A stretch of 64,000 nucleotides of DNA from Anderseniella sp. (lineage in GTDB: Bacteria; Pseudomonadota; Alphaproteobacteria; Rhizobiales; Aestuariivirgaceae), in NCBI GenBank assembly GCA_030626025.1, contig DAOUPT010000007.1:24158-88157 (forward strand), given 5' to 3'. The notes under the pieces are model-generated. The model ran no database searches and was not told where the DNA came from. It worked only from the letters and a program-made list of their open reading frames with translations. The first letter of the stretch is position 1. Every line of letters starts with the position of its first letter. The position numbers and the translations under genes were made by a program. This document shows positions 24,175 through 34,725 of this stretch, in pieces.

Positions 24175-25294
24175 CAAAGGTTTTTGCATATTCGCTATAA
24201 CCTTTTTCTGCCAGCTCCTCGACCGGAATAAACCTCAGGGAAGCAGAATTCATACAATACCTTTTTCCTGTTGGTGCCGGTCCATCATTGAAAACATGGC
24301 CTAAATGCGAGTCGGCAATTGCGCTACGCACTTCCACCCGGCTCGTAAACAACTTCTTATCGATCTTTTTAACAATGCTGGAATTTCGAATTGGTCGGAT
24401 GAAGCTTGGCCAGCCAGTACCCGATTTATATTTATCCTTAGACGAAAACAGCGGTTCACCACTAACAATATCCACATAAATACCTTTGCGTTTTTCGTTC
24501 CAGTATTCATTCTTGTATGGTGCTTCGGTTCCCTCATGCTGGGTAACTTTGTACTGTAAGGGTGTCAGGCGTTTTTTGATTTCATCATCATCGGGTTTTG
24601 AAAACCGGCTGGCGACCGGGCGGTATTTGCTGTAATCAACCGCCAGTTCATCGCCCCACGAATCAACAACAAAGTCAGCCCGACCAGATCCACGAGTGTA
24701 TAGTTTGTAACGCACCGGATTTTTTTTGTAGTAATCCTGATGGTAGGTTTCCGCCGGATAAAAGGCGCTAAACTTTGTAATTTCAACTTTAATGGGCTTT
24801 TTAAAGGGCCCGTTGCTGACTAGATCAGCCCTGGACTTCTCTGCAATTTGTTTTTCGTTGTCATTACTGTAAAAAATTGTCGGACGGTATTGCTGGCCGC
24901 GGTCCTTGAACTGGCCACCATTATCAGTGGGGTCCATCATCCGCCAAAAGGCCGCTAAAAGGCCTTCATAGGTAATAACCTTGCTGTCATAATATACCTG
25001 CACAGCTTCGGTGTGGCCAGTAAGACCGTAGCCAACATCATGATAGGTGGGGTTTTTTTCTTTGCCACCGCTGTATCCTGAAATGGCAGTTTTAACTCCA
25101 GGAACCTTCTCAAACCCGGCTTCAACACACCAAAAACAACCCCCAGCAAAAGTCGCGACCTGATAGCCTGTAAGATCAGGGGCTGAAACATTGGCAAATT
25201 GCGGCTGCTCGTTGTCGCTCCACCAATAGAACCCCCCAAAAACAACTGCTATCAAAAAAGCGATCAAACCAATTTTTTTCATTACATGACCCAT
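24158..25294 (-). CDS. msrAB: membrane-anchored MsrA-MsrB fusion (peptide methionine sulfoxide reductase)
   Basis: A 378-residue bifunctional enzyme that reduces both S- and R-methionine sulfoxide in proteins. A hydrophobic segment at about residues 8-25 ([20 protein letters not shown]) is a signal anchor, placing the enzyme in the periplasm. The MsrA catalytic motif is GCFWC with C53. The MsrB half follows at about 235-370, with GTGWPSF and the catalytic C347 in RYCMNS. The CxxC zinc ligands found in many MsrB proteins are absent. The start may be ATG 25294 or ATG 25282; neither has a strong ribosome site. It converges on the NtrC-type regulator of the methionine-rich operon with a 17-bp overlap. 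Repair of oxidised Met in the exported Gly-Met-X protein is an attractive inferred role. Confidence 0.92.
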   Translation of the reverse strand: MGHVMKKIGLIAFLIAVVFGGFYWWSDNEQPQFANVSAPDLTGYQVATFAGGCFWCVEAGFEKVPGVKTAISGYSGGKEKNPTYHDVGYGLTGHTEAVQVYYDSKVITYEGLLAAFWRMMDPTDNGGQFKDRGQQYRPTIFYSNDNEKQIAEKSRADLVSNGPFKKPIKVEITKFSAFYPAETYHQDYYKKNPVRYKLYTRGSGRADFVVDSWGDELAVDYSKYRPVASRFSKPDDDEIKKRLTPLQYKVTQHEGTEAPYKNEYWNEKRKGIYVDIVSGEPLFSSKDKYKSGTGWPSFIRPIRNSSIVKKIDKKLFTSRVEVRSAIADSHLGHVFNDGPAPTGKRYCMNSASLRFIPVEELAEKGYSEYAKTFAKPGM

Positions 25295-25421
25295 TTTAGT
25301 TTACATTATCATGTATATGGCATGCCAAATGCGTTATCGCAATTTTTGGCCGGTAAACTGTGTTCACAAGGTGTTGTCATATTGAACAATATGCAAGTGG
25401 ACTTGCTATCTTTTGGGCAGC

Positions 25422-25450
25422 AAAAAGGCCGCAGAAATTGCGGCCTTTTT
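25422..25450 (-). terminator. rho-independent terminator of trxA
   Basis: AAAAAGGCCGC and GCGGCCTTTTT form an 11-bp stem with a 7-nt loop. Read on the minus strand it follows the trxA stop codon by about 20 bp and ends in a T run. It is symmetrical, so it could also stop plus-strand transcripts. Confidence 0.9.
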
Positions 25451-25469
25451 TATTGGTTTTTGGCGTGAT

Positions 25470-25790
25470 TTAGATTGAAGCTTCAATCCATTCGGCGATT
25501 TTGCCTTTGGGATTGGCGCCAACCTGAGTGGATTGAACCTTGCCATCTTTGAAAACCATCAAAGTGGGGATGCCGCGAACGCCATATTTGGATGGTGTGG
25601 AAGGGTTATCGTCAATGTTTAGTTTGACAACTTTAACCTTGCCGCCCATTTCGTTGGAAATCTCTTCCAATGACGGGCCAATCATTTTGCAGGGACCGCA
25701 CCATTCTGCCCAAAAGTCGACAACGACCGGGCCATCAGATTTCAGGACATCTTCCTCGAAAGATGAATCAGATACTTTTTCAGTAGCCAT
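25470..25790 (-). CDS. trxA: thioredoxin
   Basis: A 106-residue thioredoxin with the WCGPC active site and the cis-Pro segment [11 protein letters not shown]. It is a cytoplasmic disulfide reductase and the usual electron donor for Msr enzymes, among others. The frame is open to 25895, but the start at ATG 25790 gives the normal family length and has GAGG 6-7 bp upstream. It follows addA on the same strand, the standard alphaproteobacterial arrangement. Its nearness to msrAB is probably incidental because msrAB is predicted to be periplasmic. Confidence 0.95.
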   Translation of the reverse strand: MATEKVSDSSFEEDVLKSDGPVVVDFWAEWCGPCKMIGPSLEEISNEMGGKVKVVKLNIDDNPSTPSKYGVRGIPTLMVFKDGKVQSTQVGANPKGKIAEWIEASI

Positions 25791-25891
25791 AAGAACCTCA
25801 TTTGAAAAAACGAAATAACGCTCGTCGTTATTTCTTGAATCGGTCAGAACGTAGGTATTTACAGCTTGCGGGTCAAGGGTCGGTAAATAAT

Positions 25892-28800
25892 TCACCGGGA
25901 AAAAACATCGATTAAGTACTTTTCATCAATTTCCATCAAAACGGCATTGTGGGTCCATAACAAACCGGCATGAATTGTATGATTGGGGTAGATTTCAAGC
26001 AGTGCCAGTCGATACGCCGCCAGCTGGCGAATATACTGCAGATTGACAGCATTCATACTGGCAGGCGGTGGCCTGTTGGTTTTATAATCGACGATCAAAA
26101 TCTGTTCGTTTTGAATACATAAACGGTCAATCTGCCCATTCAGGATCAATTCCTCGCCGGTGGCCGTCTTGATTCGCGCGACAATTGGTGCCTCTGCAAT
26201 GCTGCCGGGTGCAAAAACAGTGGAAAACCGGCTATCGGTTAAAATGGTTTCAATTTCTGCCAGCGTTTCATCCTGTTCTTTTTCAGACAAGTTACTACCA
26301 TGGGTATTCATATACTCACGTGCCACCTGTTTTTGTCTGTCGGGCGTAACCTCTGGCAAGTATTGCAACATCTTGTGAATCAGATTGCCGCGTGCAAACC
26401 GGTTTTCTGATAGTCCGGAAAGTGGAGATATGCTGTGTTCCGTTATTCCTGTTCCATCTGATCCCAATTTGGAAGGAACAACCCAATTATCAGGCCCAGG
26501 ATTTTGCAGTGGTTTTTCGTAAACCCAGCCCGGCAATAGCACGGCGAGTTCAGTACTACTTTCGCTCGATTGTTTTGATGTCCCGGTCTTTTCCTCTGCA
26601 CCAGCGATACGCCAGACTTTGCCAAAAACATCATCGGTGGCTTCAAACTCGTGCCTGGATAACACATTGGAAATCAACTTATACCAGCTACGTTCATTGA
26701 TAGTATTGTTTGATTCTGCCCCGCCGATGTACAAACGGTCTTCAGCCCGTGTCATGGCAACATACAATAGTCGATTATATTCATCCAGTGTTTCGGCTAG
26801 ATACTTTGCTTTTAAATCGTTTGTAAGCCCGATTTCAAAATCTTTTTTCAGTCGCCAAATGGGTGTGTTGTCGCCAATGTTCATTATTTTTGGCGTATTC
26901 CGGGTATCTGGAACATCATAGGTATCGGGCAGGATAACAATTTTTGCCTCGAGCCCTTTAGCACCATGGACGGTCATGATGCGGACTTCGTCATCATTCT
27001 TTTCCATTTCACGTTTGATTTCCGTGTCGCCGGTTTCAATCCAGCTCAAAAAGCCCTGCAAGGTTGGTACATTGGTTCTTTCAAAGTCCTGGGCCAGCAA
27101 CAAGAATGCATCAATCGGTTCGCTGGCTTCAGTGCCCAGACGTTTCAGCATCGTTGTTCGCTTCTGGTCGGCACTAAGGACTTTTGAGAAGAATTCAAAA
27201 GGTAACAACTGCCTGGCCTGGATAGTCCAGGCTTGTAATTGGGCCTTTGTTTCCATGTAGGCGGCCCCGTCATCAACACATTTGAGAAAAGCGCCCCAGA
27301 CTGACCTTTTATCCCGTGAAGCAGCTATGGCAATCAGATCATCATCATCAAACAAAGAGCCGTCATCTTTCTCCAGTAACGAGGACTTCAACAAGCCTGC
27401 AAAATTCAAATCGTCTTGCGGTAACAATGTGAATCGGGCCAGCGCCATCAAATCTTGCACGGCTATATGGTGAGTCAATCGTAGCCGATCGACACCCGCA
27501 ACAGGTACCTTGGCAAGTTTAAGAGCTCGAACCAGCGCATCCATCATCTGCGTACGACGCCGGACCAGGATTAGAATATCGCCAGGTCTAATCGGACGAT
27601 TTTCGCTGGAAAGTATTTCCCTGCTGTTGAGCCAGTAGCGAATTTTTCGGGCGATTTTTTCTGCCAGTTGAACTCTTGGATGACGATCAGACCGTTCACC
27701 GGTTTTAGGAATCCAGATAGAGCCCTTCTCAACCGCTGATTTTTCTTCAACAGGCCATAGCTCTACGACACCGGCTGCTTTGGTCCGAACAGCAGAGTGA
27801 ATTGTATTTTCAACACCTTGTGCAGCAAGAGGTTGTTTAAAAACTTCATCAACCAGGTTTAATACCTGAACGGTAGAGCGGAACGAAACATCGAAATCCA
27901 CTTCTGAAAATGAACGATCTGCCTGTTTTACGACCTGCTCAAAATAAAGTTTTCGTTGATCAAATGACTCCGGCGCAGCGCCCTGAAAACTGTATATGGA
28001 TTGTTTGCGATCCCCGACGGCAAAAATGCTTCGCTTGATTTCATGACGGGCACCGGCACCAGAGAAAAAATCATCTGCTAGAAACTGTATTATGTCCCAT
28101 TGTGCCGGGCTTGTATCCTGCGCCTCATCAATCAAAATATGATCAAGCCCACCATCCAGTTTATAAAGTACCCAGGCCGCATCGGGCATCTCGGCAAACA
28201 TTGCAAGCACTTTTGCGATCAGGTCGTGATAATCATAAAACCCCAGGCGTTTCTTTTCCGCATCATATTGATCGGTAATGATTTTACCAATGTGGAGTAG
28301 CGCATTGGTCGCGTGCAATATGCTTACAGACTTGATTTTGTCGAGAAACCCGACCAGACGGATTGCTTCGTCTTGCAGGGCTTCTAGAACTTCAGGATGT
28401 TCTTCGCCACATTTTTTGGAGCACAGTTTTGTGTTTGCTTTTGGCAAACCTTTCTTGGTTAGCGTCAGTTCTTTTAAATGCTCGAAAACAGCCCGATCAT
28501 TTTCTGATGTCAGGAGTTTTTTCAGTATTGCTGCCTGATCTTTATCAGTTTTAAGGGGTCGTGACTCCAACACCTGTTGCAGATCGTTCAGCGTTTTACG
28601 ATCAAACCCATTTATTGCTTGCGAAATGATCGAGCCTTCAGTGCCTTCCAAGTCAATCTTCAAAGCACTGGCCAGTCTGGTGGCAGCTCCCGAAAGGTCC
28701 TGATAAACCGCCTGTAAATCGTCCCGCTTGTTGAGGAGTGTTTCCAATAAATCATCAAAGCTATTCTGACCACCGCTGAACTTGATAACTTCAGCCAGAA

Positions 28801-29338
28801 AATTGACGGTTCGGTTATCGTCAGCATTCTGGATAGTTCCAAAAAAGTCAGACCGGATTTTTGCTAACATGTCTTTTGCTTCACGGTCATCCATGACTTT
28901 GAAACTGGAAGTGATACCAGCTTCCAGTGGAAAGCGATGAAGAAGTTGTTCGCAAAAAGCGTGGATGGTCTGTATTTTTAGTCCGCCGGGGGTTTCTAGC
29001 GCATGAGCAAAAAGTCGCCGCGGTTCAGCCAGCTGATCTTTGTTAAATCGAATATGACCGGTATTCTCATGTATCTTGCTGATCAACGCGTCGTCATCAA
29101 GCGGAATCCATTTGGCCAATTCTTGATAAAGCCGGTTTGACATTTCAGCTGCAGCCGCCCGAGTATACGTCAGACAAAGTATTTTTTCAGGCGAAGTTCC
29201 GGTCAGCATCAGGCGAATGACACGGTTGACCAGAACATGGGTTTTACCTGATCCAGCATTGGCTGATACCCAGGCAGAAACTTCAGGGTCAGATGCTCTG
29301 GCCTGGTCAAGACTAGCACGTGAGGTTAGATCACTCAT
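25892..29338 (-). CDS. addA: double-strand break repair helicase-nuclease subunit AddA
   Basis: An 1148-residue UvrD-type helicase with a C-terminal RecB-family nuclease domain. Walker A is [14 protein letters not shown] near residue 27, the [12 protein letters not shown] box marks motif II, and [14 protein letters not shown] lies in the later helicase motifs. The nuclease motif is [13 protein letters not shown] near the C-terminus. AddAB processes broken ends for RecA-dependent recombination in the cytoplasm. The start chosen, [12 protein letters not shown], overlaps the addB stop by 8 bp (ATGAGTGA); an upstream in-frame ATG at 29452 would lie deep inside addB. The length is typical for alphaproteobacterial AddA. 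Confidence 0.95.
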   Translation of the reverse strand: MSDLTSRASLDQARASDPEVSAWVSANAGSGKTHVLVNRVIRLMLTGTSPEKILCLTYTRAAAAEMSNRLYQELAKWIPLDDDALISKIHENTGHIRFNKDQLAEPRRLFAHALETPGGLKIQTIHAFCEQLLHRFPLEAGITSSFKVMDDREAKDMLAKIRSDFFGTIQNADDNRTVNFLAEVIKFSGGQNSFDDLLETLLNKRDDLQAVYQDLSGAATRLASALKIDLEGTEGSIISQAINGFDRKTLNDLQQVLESRPLKTDKDQAAILKKLLTSENDRAVFEHLKELTLTKKGLPKANTKLCSKKCGEEHPEVLEALQDEAIRLVGFLDKIKSVSILHATNALLHIGKIITDQYDAEKKRLGFYDYHDLIAKVLAMFAEMPDAAWVLYKLDGGLDHILIDEAQDTSPAQWDIIQFLADDFFSGAGARHEIKRSIFAVGDRKQSIYSFQGAAPESFDQRKLYFEQVVKQADRSFSEVDFDVSFRSTVQVLNLVDEVFKQPLAAQGVENTIHSAVRTKAAGVVELWPVEEKSAVEKGSIWIPKTGERSDRHPRVQLAEKIARKIRYWLNSREILSSENRPIRPGDILILVRRRTQMMDALVRALKLAKVPVAGVDRLRLTHHIAVQDLMALARFTLLPQDDLNFAGLLKSSLLEKDDGSLFDDDDLIAIAASRDKRSVWGAFLKCVDDGAAYMETKAQLQAWTIQARQLLPFEFFSKVLSADQKRTTMLKRLGTEASEPIDAFLLLAQDFERTNVPTLQGFLSWIETGDTEIKREMEKNDDEVRIMTVHGAKGLEAKIVILPDTYDVPDTRNTPKIMNIGDNTPIWRLKKDFEIGLTNDLKAKYLAETLDEYNRLLYVAMTRAEDRLYIGGAESNNTINERSWYKLISNVLSRHEFEATDDVFGKVWRIAGAEEKTGTSKQSSESSTELAVLLPGWVYEKPLQNPGPDNWVVPSKLGSDGTGITEHSISPLSGLSENRFARGNLIHKMLQYLPEVTPDRQKQVAREYMNTHGSNLSEKEQDETLAEIETILTDSRFSTVFAPGSIAEAPIVARIKTATGEELILNGQIDRLCIQNEQILIVDYKTNRPPPASMNAVNLQYIRQLAAYRLALLEIYPNHTIHAGLLWTHNAVLMEIDEKYLIDVFSR

Positions 29339-32300
29339 CGGGCTTTCCCTGTCCCACCAAATGGGCCCATTCGCGCCATCGTGATAAATAATCGTATTCA
29401 CGTTCCACATCAACCCGGAACGGCGCAGGGTTTGCCATATATGGCTGCTCAATATGCGAATACGCTGTTATCAGAGATAGCATTCCAGCTTCGGCATCTC
29501 GCACAAGCGGTTGCAAATTTGCGGGAGCCGATTTAATTTCTCCGGCCGGAATACCTCCCGACAGCTTCATATATATTAACTGAGATGCCGGTAGTGCACC
29601 GATACCAACAAAACCACCCTTCGTGCATATTAACGCCTCGAGCAATAACTGCGGAGAAAATTCTTTTGCAGATTCTTTGAAAGTTGGTGGAACACCCGTT
29701 TTGTAATCAATGATACGCGATGTCCGATCATCGAGTATATCCACCCTGTCGGCACGCGCGGTCAGTCTATAAGACATATCGGCAATTTTAAAACAATATT
29801 GTCCCGATACTTCCAAATGGCTGGAAAGACGATTGCTACGCAACTTTGTTTCACGTTCTATAAACCAGTCAGCCATGCGAGCCAATTGCGGTCGCCAGAA
29901 CACTCTTAAGCTTTCGTCCGGGATGCTTGCATCCAACAATTCATCAAATTCATCCACGAGTTTCTCGACACCATCTAGCGGCAGATGATCGGGATAAGCT
30001 TCAATGAAGTTTTGCAGGGCCAGGTGGACAAGGCTGCCGCGCTCTGCTGCACCAATTTGTTTGCCGAGAGAATTAAGTGGTTTTAGGTGCAAAATTTTGT
30101 CGGCAAAAAACGCATATGGATTTTTTAATAATGACTCGATACCAGTAACGCTGAAGCTAACTGGCCTCAAGTTAGTGTCAGGTTCGGGGCCAGGTCTACC
30201 AGCCGGTTCAAATGAACCCGGCTGTTCCAGTTCGCTTGCCCATTTTAGCCAAGGTTGCTGCTGATGGTGACCGCAGGCGCACTCAAGATCAGCAGCTTTT
30301 AACAGCGCACTCAACCGCAATATCCAGCGAGAGGGTACAGCAGGCGAGTTTCCCAGTTTGTTTGAATAGGTCAAATATACTCGGGCGGCACAAAACCCTT
30401 GAGCAAAATCATGGGCAGACAAGCCAATCCGTCGCTCCGGCACCGGCAATCCAGCATCGCGCAACTGCGGCCTTGTCAGCCACGCGTCTACCTCACCGAC
30501 CGGCGGCCAGATAGTTTCATTAAGGCCACCTAAAATCATTACATCAGCACTGATCAAGCGGGCTTCCAGCAAGCCATAAATGGCCAGCGAACCATGGCGA
30601 ACATGTTTCGGCCTGACGATTGCCTCAGACAATTGCCGCTCCAGCAACAATCCGTATTCCTGGACGTTCATCTCTGGCGCCAGATGGGCTGCTGCTTGCA
30701 TCGCAGAAAATGTCTCAGCTAGTTTTTCGCCCCACTCACCTTGCCATAATAATTGTTGATGCCCGTCGCGCTCGCATGCTGCTTCGGCAACCTGTAAGTG
30801 AACGAGGATATGATTTGCCAGAGGGATTGCTGCATATTTTTCAAACAAATCGGCAAGCGGCTGAAGGGTTTTCAGCAATCGTTCCGATAAATTGAATACG
30901 CCTTGCCAGTCTACTTCGGTGAGCTGCTTAAATGCCGGATGGGCATAAGGATACTTATCACTATTTTCCATCTGTTTTTTGCACAGATCCAGCATACCTT
31001 GCAGGCCTTCATAAGGTGTGTCTGAACGCAAGAGGGCAATCTCCAGATTGGTAAATGTCCCTGTAATCTCTTTTGCGGGCGTTCCAAAGCAGGCAAACGG
31101 ATGGGCCAGCAGGGCTTTCAGCATTATTGGAGAAAAATGCGACTTTGCAGCTTCCAGCAACAGACGCAGAAATAAGGCCGGAGGCGAGTGCAACAATGTT
31201 TCACCAGCCGAATCGTCAATTTCGATATCCCAGCGCGATATCTCTGCTTTAACGTTACGAGCCAATTGCCGATCAGGTGTAATCAATGCCGTTGATTTGT
31301 TTTCTTCCAGCGCGTTGCGCATAATCAGAGCAATCGTTAGTGCTTCACCGCGCTGGTCGTCAGCTTTCAGCATTGTAATATTAGCCGTTGCAGCTTCGAA
31401 CCGGGCTTCGGATTCAGTTACGGCTTGCCGCCATTGATCCGTGGTTTTGGCTGGACGCATAATTTCACTGGCCAACCAGTTCTGAGCGCTGGCTGTTTGA
31501 TGCTCTGTGATCCCTGGCAATAGCTGTACGTCCTCCCGGTCAATGCCCATTTTGGTGAGTAATTCCCGCATGCCAAATTGCGGATGATTTTCTGGTAGGC
31601 AATCCCAACTTTCATTATCGAGATATGTGTCAAGGCCCGGCAAAACGACAGCACCATTGTCTTGGCTTGCAATACATGACAATAGCTCTGCAGTTGCTGG
31701 AATTGAGCCGGTTGAGCCTGCTGCGATTACCGGTCCGGTGGCTTTTCCCTCGGCAATAAATCGGGTATGTGTGCGCATCAAACGGTTGCGATGGTCGCTG
31801 GCGCCAATTTTTCCAAGTTCAGCCATTTTCTCGGGCAATTGTTTTTGAACGATTGAAAGAAAACCCAAAATTTGTTGCCGGTGCTCGGCGAACTCACCGT
31901 CAAACAAGTCATCAATTATGCTCAAATTAATACTGTTGGTATCAAAATCATCAACCAGCCTGCCTAGAGAGCGGGCAAGATCAAATGCGTGTACATTGTT
32001 GCCAGATAGCATTTGGGCTAGCGGATTGTCGTGAAACTCACGGACCCAATTGTGGATCAGGTGAAACAGGATGAATTGCCGCTCCAGCCCGGAAATTGCA
32101 TTTGGTATCGACTCGTGAAAATTGCCAAGACCCGTATCTGAAAGCGCCATTTCATCTTCGTCAACATCACCCAGCGGCTGAATTCGTGGTAACAGGCACG
32201 CAGTACCATCACCTTCATCATTAAACGCCTGCATCAGTGCACGCGTGGCACGCCGGGTTGGTAGTAAAATCGTCCAGTCAGGCAGCTCAGAAACACTCGG

Positions 32301-32420
32301 CGCTTGCTGGTTTGGACAAGGTAAACCACCTGACAAGACAGCGCGCGCCAGTACATTGACAAATGGAACGCCAGCGGGAATGTAAAAAACGTTCTTACGG
32401 TCTGACACGGCAATGCTCAT
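29331..32420 (-). CDS. addB: double-strand break repair nuclease subunit AddB
   Basis: A 1029-residue partner of AddA in the alphaproteobacterial class of AddB proteins. The N-terminus has an inactivated helicase-like region (LPTRRATRALMQAF), and the C-terminus carries a nuclease motif, SRIIDYKTGVPPT. The start ATG at 32420 overlaps the preceding gene's TGA by one base (TGATG). It lies in the conserved order tsaE-phosphotransferase, nucleotidyltransferase, addB, addA, trxA. Overlaps on both sides argue for one transcript. Confidence 0.94.
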   Translation of the reverse strand: MSIAVSDRKNVFYIPAGVPFVNVLARAVLSGGLPCPNQQAPSVSELPDWTILLPTRRATRALMQAFNDEGDGTACLLPRIQPLGDVDEDEMALSDTGLGNFHESIPNAISGLERQFILFHLIHNWVREFHDNPLAQMLSGNNVHAFDLARSLGRLVDDFDTNSINLSIIDDLFDGEFAEHRQQILGFLSIVQKQLPEKMAELGKIGASDHRNRLMRTHTRFIAEGKATGPVIAAGSTGSIPATAELLSCIASQDNGAVVLPGLDTYLDNESWDCLPENHPQFGMRELLTKMGIDREDVQLLPGITEHQTASAQNWLASEIMRPAKTTDQWRQAVTESEARFEAATANITMLKADDQRGEALTIALIMRNALEENKSTALITPDRQLARNVKAEISRWDIEIDDSAGETLLHSPPALFLRLLLEAAKSHFSPIMLKALLAHPFACFGTPAKEITGTFTNLEIALLRSDTPYEGLQGMLDLCKKQMENSDKYPYAHPAFKQLTEVDWQGVFNLSERLLKTLQPLADLFEKYAAIPLANHILVHLQVAEAACERDGHQQLLWQGEWGEKLAETFSAMQAAAHLAPEMNVQEYGLLLERQLSEAIVRPKHVRHGSLAIYGLLEARLISADVMILGGLNETIWPPVGEVDAWLTRPQLRDAGLPVPERRIGLSAHDFAQGFCAARVYLTYSNKLGNSPAVPSRWILRLSALLKAADLECACGHHQQQPWLKWASELEQPGSFEPAGRPGPEPDTNLRPVSFSVTGIESLLKNPYAFFADKILHLKPLNSLGKQIGAAERGSLVHLALQNFIEAYPDHLPLDGVEKLVDEFDELLDASIPDESLRVFWRPQLARMADWFIERETKLRSNRLSSHLEVSGQYCFKIADMSYRLTARADRVDILDDRTSRIIDYKTGVPPTFKESAKEFSPQLLLEALICTKGGFVGIGALPASQLIYMKLSGGIPAGEIKSAPANLQPLVRDAEAGMLSLITAYSHIEQPYMANPAPFRVDVEREYDYLSRWREWAHLVGQGKPDE

Positions 32421-33175
32421 CACGGGTTGCTTTTAAATTGTTTTATTGCCTCCTCGGCCGCGCCAATAGCGTCAGGCGTACCGACATGCAACCATAACCC
32501 ATCATGAACCAAACCCCAAACCCGCCCGGATTTGAGCGCCCGGTTCCACAACACATTCATAGAAAACGGGTGCACGGGAATGTTGTCGAGTACGCGGGGA
32601 TGGACCAGATAACATCCTGCAAAGATATATGGCGCAAAATCAGCATTGCCACGCCGCTGCAGCCGCCCGTCCGGGTCACAAAAAAAATCGCCGTTACCAT
32701 CAAAGCCGATGGCACTGTTATGTTCTGCCAGCAGCAGCAGAAAATCACATTCGTTAGCATCAAATGCTGTACGCATTCTGGCCAGTGTCGAAACCCCAGG
32801 ACGATCAATCCAGAAGGCATCGCTATTCAGTACGAAAAACGGTGCAGTGCCCAGTAAATTCTTTGCTTTCACAACACCGCCACCAGTTTCCAGAAGCTCG
32901 TCTGTTTCGTCACTAATTTTAATAGCCGAATTACCGTGTTGCGAGACCCAAGCCTCGACCTGATCACCCAGATAGTGTGTATTAACAATAATGTTCGTTA
33001 CGCCATTGTTCTCTAACTGCTCAACGGCGTGGCCGATCAGTGCCTTTCCGGCAACGCTGATCAGTGGCTTTGGGGTGGTCAGGGTCAAAGGTTGCATGCG
33101 TGTGCCAAGCCCGGCGCATAAAATCATGCCAGAGCGGCCGATTTCTTTGTCAGGCATGTTTACAGAAGGTATCAT
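32420..33175 (-). CDS. murU: MurU-like nucleotidyltransferase
   Basis: A 251-residue sugar-1-phosphate nucleotidyltransferase. The N-terminal signature is MILCAGLGTRMQPLTLTTPKPL, and the metal-binding Asp lies in FVLNSDAFW. In Pseudomonas, MurU converts MurNAc-1-phosphate to UDP-MurNAc after AmgK phosphorylates MurNAc. Here the upstream gene contains an AmgK-like kinase domain and the two genes overlap by ATGA, so a cell-wall recycling pair is likely. A mannose-1-phosphate guanylyltransferase role cannot be excluded from sequence alone. Confidence 0.8.
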   Translation of the reverse strand: MIPSVNMPDKEIGRSGMILCAGLGTRMQPLTLTTPKPLISVAGKALIGHAVEQLENNGVTNIIVNTHYLGDQVEAWVSQHGNSAIKISDETDELLETGGGVVKAKNLLGTAPFFVLNSDAFWIDRPGVSTLARMRTAFDANECDFLLLLAEHNSAIGFDGNGDFFCDPDGRLQRRGNADFAPYIFAGCYLVHPRVLDNIPVHPFSMNVLWNRALKSGRVWGLVHDGLWLHVGTPDAIGAAEEAIKQFKSNP

Positions 33176-34722
33176 TGGTTTTTACCGGCATCTCGATCGC
33201 AAACAGGCAAATATGCTTGATACCATTCGCCAATTGCAGAAAGGGCAGGGTGCGCCAGGTTTTTTTCAAGCGCTGCTGAGACGCGTGGCATATGCTGCAG
33301 ATACCCCGGTTTACCATCTCGTTTAAACAGACGGGCAAAAATCCCGAGTATTTTTGTTGCTCGCTGCGCGCCGTAAACAGCATAGGCAGCACCAAAAGCC
33401 TGAGGGTCAAACTGTCTATTCTGCTTTTGGCTCAGATCACAGTAATACTGAAAATATTTCGCCTCAAAACCTTTCGGCAAATCAACTCGGGCGTCTTGCA
33501 ACATTGAGACCAGATCATAGGCAGGGTGCCCCATGACGCAGTCTTGTGTATCAATCAGCCCGACTCTTTTTATTCCGGTTTGCTCTGGCATCCATATTAA
33601 ATTTGGTGAATGAAAATCCCGCAATATCCAGACAGGATGCTCGGTTTGAACGAATTGAAAAGCCTTGGTCCATGCCTCAAAAAATGAACGACGAGCATCA
33701 GGGTCAAGGTTATCGTCCTTTAGCATTGGCCAAAACCAGTCCAGCAACAGGCTGGTTTCCATCTTAAAGGCGGTTAAGTCAAAGTCTGCGATCTGATGAT
33801 TTTTTTGTTTGCCGGTTCCCGTCAACATTGGGATTGGTGCGACATGCGGCCATTCCATTGCAGCCATCTCAACCAAAAGCTCGGTTGCAACCTGAATAGG
33901 TTGGCTGACATCATCGCCACGATCGATTAAAGTTCCAAACACCTGATCACCAAAATCATCGATGATCATTAAACCATTTGTCAAATCCTGTTGCAATTGT
34001 ACAGGGGCACTAAAGCCTTGATTGCAGAGTGTCTGATTGATTGCCGCTACTGGAAAAATCCCCTCGGCAATGTGGGCAATTTGGCCATAGGTTTTACCGT
34101 CTTTGATAATCGGTCCGTCAGGAGTAGCAGGCATATCCATTAAAATAGCATTTTTGCCATCAGCATTTGTCAGTCTCTCATAGCGGCGTGAAGAAGCATC
34201 CCCTTGCAAAAAGTTCCGTTGGCTCTTGCCCCAGTCCCCTTGCTGGAGAAAGCTGGAAACGCGTTCAAGGCGATCAATGGTCTGTTCCATAATGCCAAAC
34301 CCGGATAATTTAGCCGACCGCCGGTCACCAGTAATCTCAAGATGCACTTCAATTCGGTCCACAGGTAATTGTCCGTTCAACCGTTCCGGCCATTCAACAA
34401 TCGTTAGTCGTTCGTCCAGTTCATCGAATAAACCCAGCTCATCGGCCTCATCTGCATTGGTTATTCGATACAAGTCATAGTGATGGACACAAAGGCGGAG
34501 GTCATCATAAGGCTGCAACAGGGCAAAGGTCGGGCTTGGCACGTCAAGTGATTTTCCATCTTTTGCAAGACCTCTTATCAATGCACGGGCAAGGGTGGTT
34601 TTTCCGGCACCCAGATCGCCAAAAAGGCAGACGACCATTCCCTTGCGTGCAAACAAAGACAGCTCATGTCCTAAAGCTGTTGTTGCCGCTTCATTTTCCA
34701 GTTTGCGTTTTGTGCTCTTCAC
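33172..34722 (-). CDS. tsaE: TsaE-AmgK-like fusion (tRNA t6A ATPase plus sugar kinase domain)
   Basis: A 516-residue fusion. Residues about 1-145 are TsaE, the ATPase needed for N6-threonylcarbamoyl-adenosine in tRNA, with Walker A FGDLGAGKTTLARAL and a PSPTFALLQ motif. Residues about 165-505 are an aminoglycoside-phosphotransferase-fold kinase with the catalytic HSPN (LRDFHSPNLIW) and metal-binding D-x-D region (GLIDTQDCVMGHPAYDL). This second domain resembles AmgK, the anomeric kinase for MurNAc/GlcNAc. Such TsaE-phosphotransferase fusions are common in Hyphomicrobiales. It overlaps the MurU-like gene by 4 bp and starts 3 bp from the DivL-like gene's stop codon. The two activities have no obvious mechanistic link. 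Confidence 0.88.
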   Translation of the reverse strand: MKSTKRKLENEAATTALGHELSLFARKGMVVCLFGDLGAGKTTLARALIRGLAKDGKSLDVPSPTFALLQPYDDLRLCVHHYDLYRITNADEADELGLFDELDERLTIVEWPERLNGQLPVDRIEVHLEITGDRRSAKLSGFGIMEQTIDRLERVSSFLQQGDWGKSQRNFLQGDASSRRYERLTNADGKNAILMDMPATPDGPIIKDGKTYGQIAHIAEGIFPVAAINQTLCNQGFSAPVQLQQDLTNGLMIIDDFGDQVFGTLIDRGDDVSQPIQVATELLVEMAAMEWPHVAPIPMLTGTGKQKNHQIADFDLTAFKMETSLLLDWFWPMLKDDNLDPDARRSFFEAWTKAFQFVQTEHPVWILRDFHSPNLIWMPEQTGIKRVGLIDTQDCVMGHPAYDLVSMLQDARVDLPKGFEAKYFQYYCDLSQKQNRQFDPQAFGAAYAVYGAQRATKILGIFARLFKRDGKPGYLQHMPRVSAALEKNLAHPALSAIGEWYQAYLPVCDRDAGKNQ

Positions 34723-34725
34723 TTT

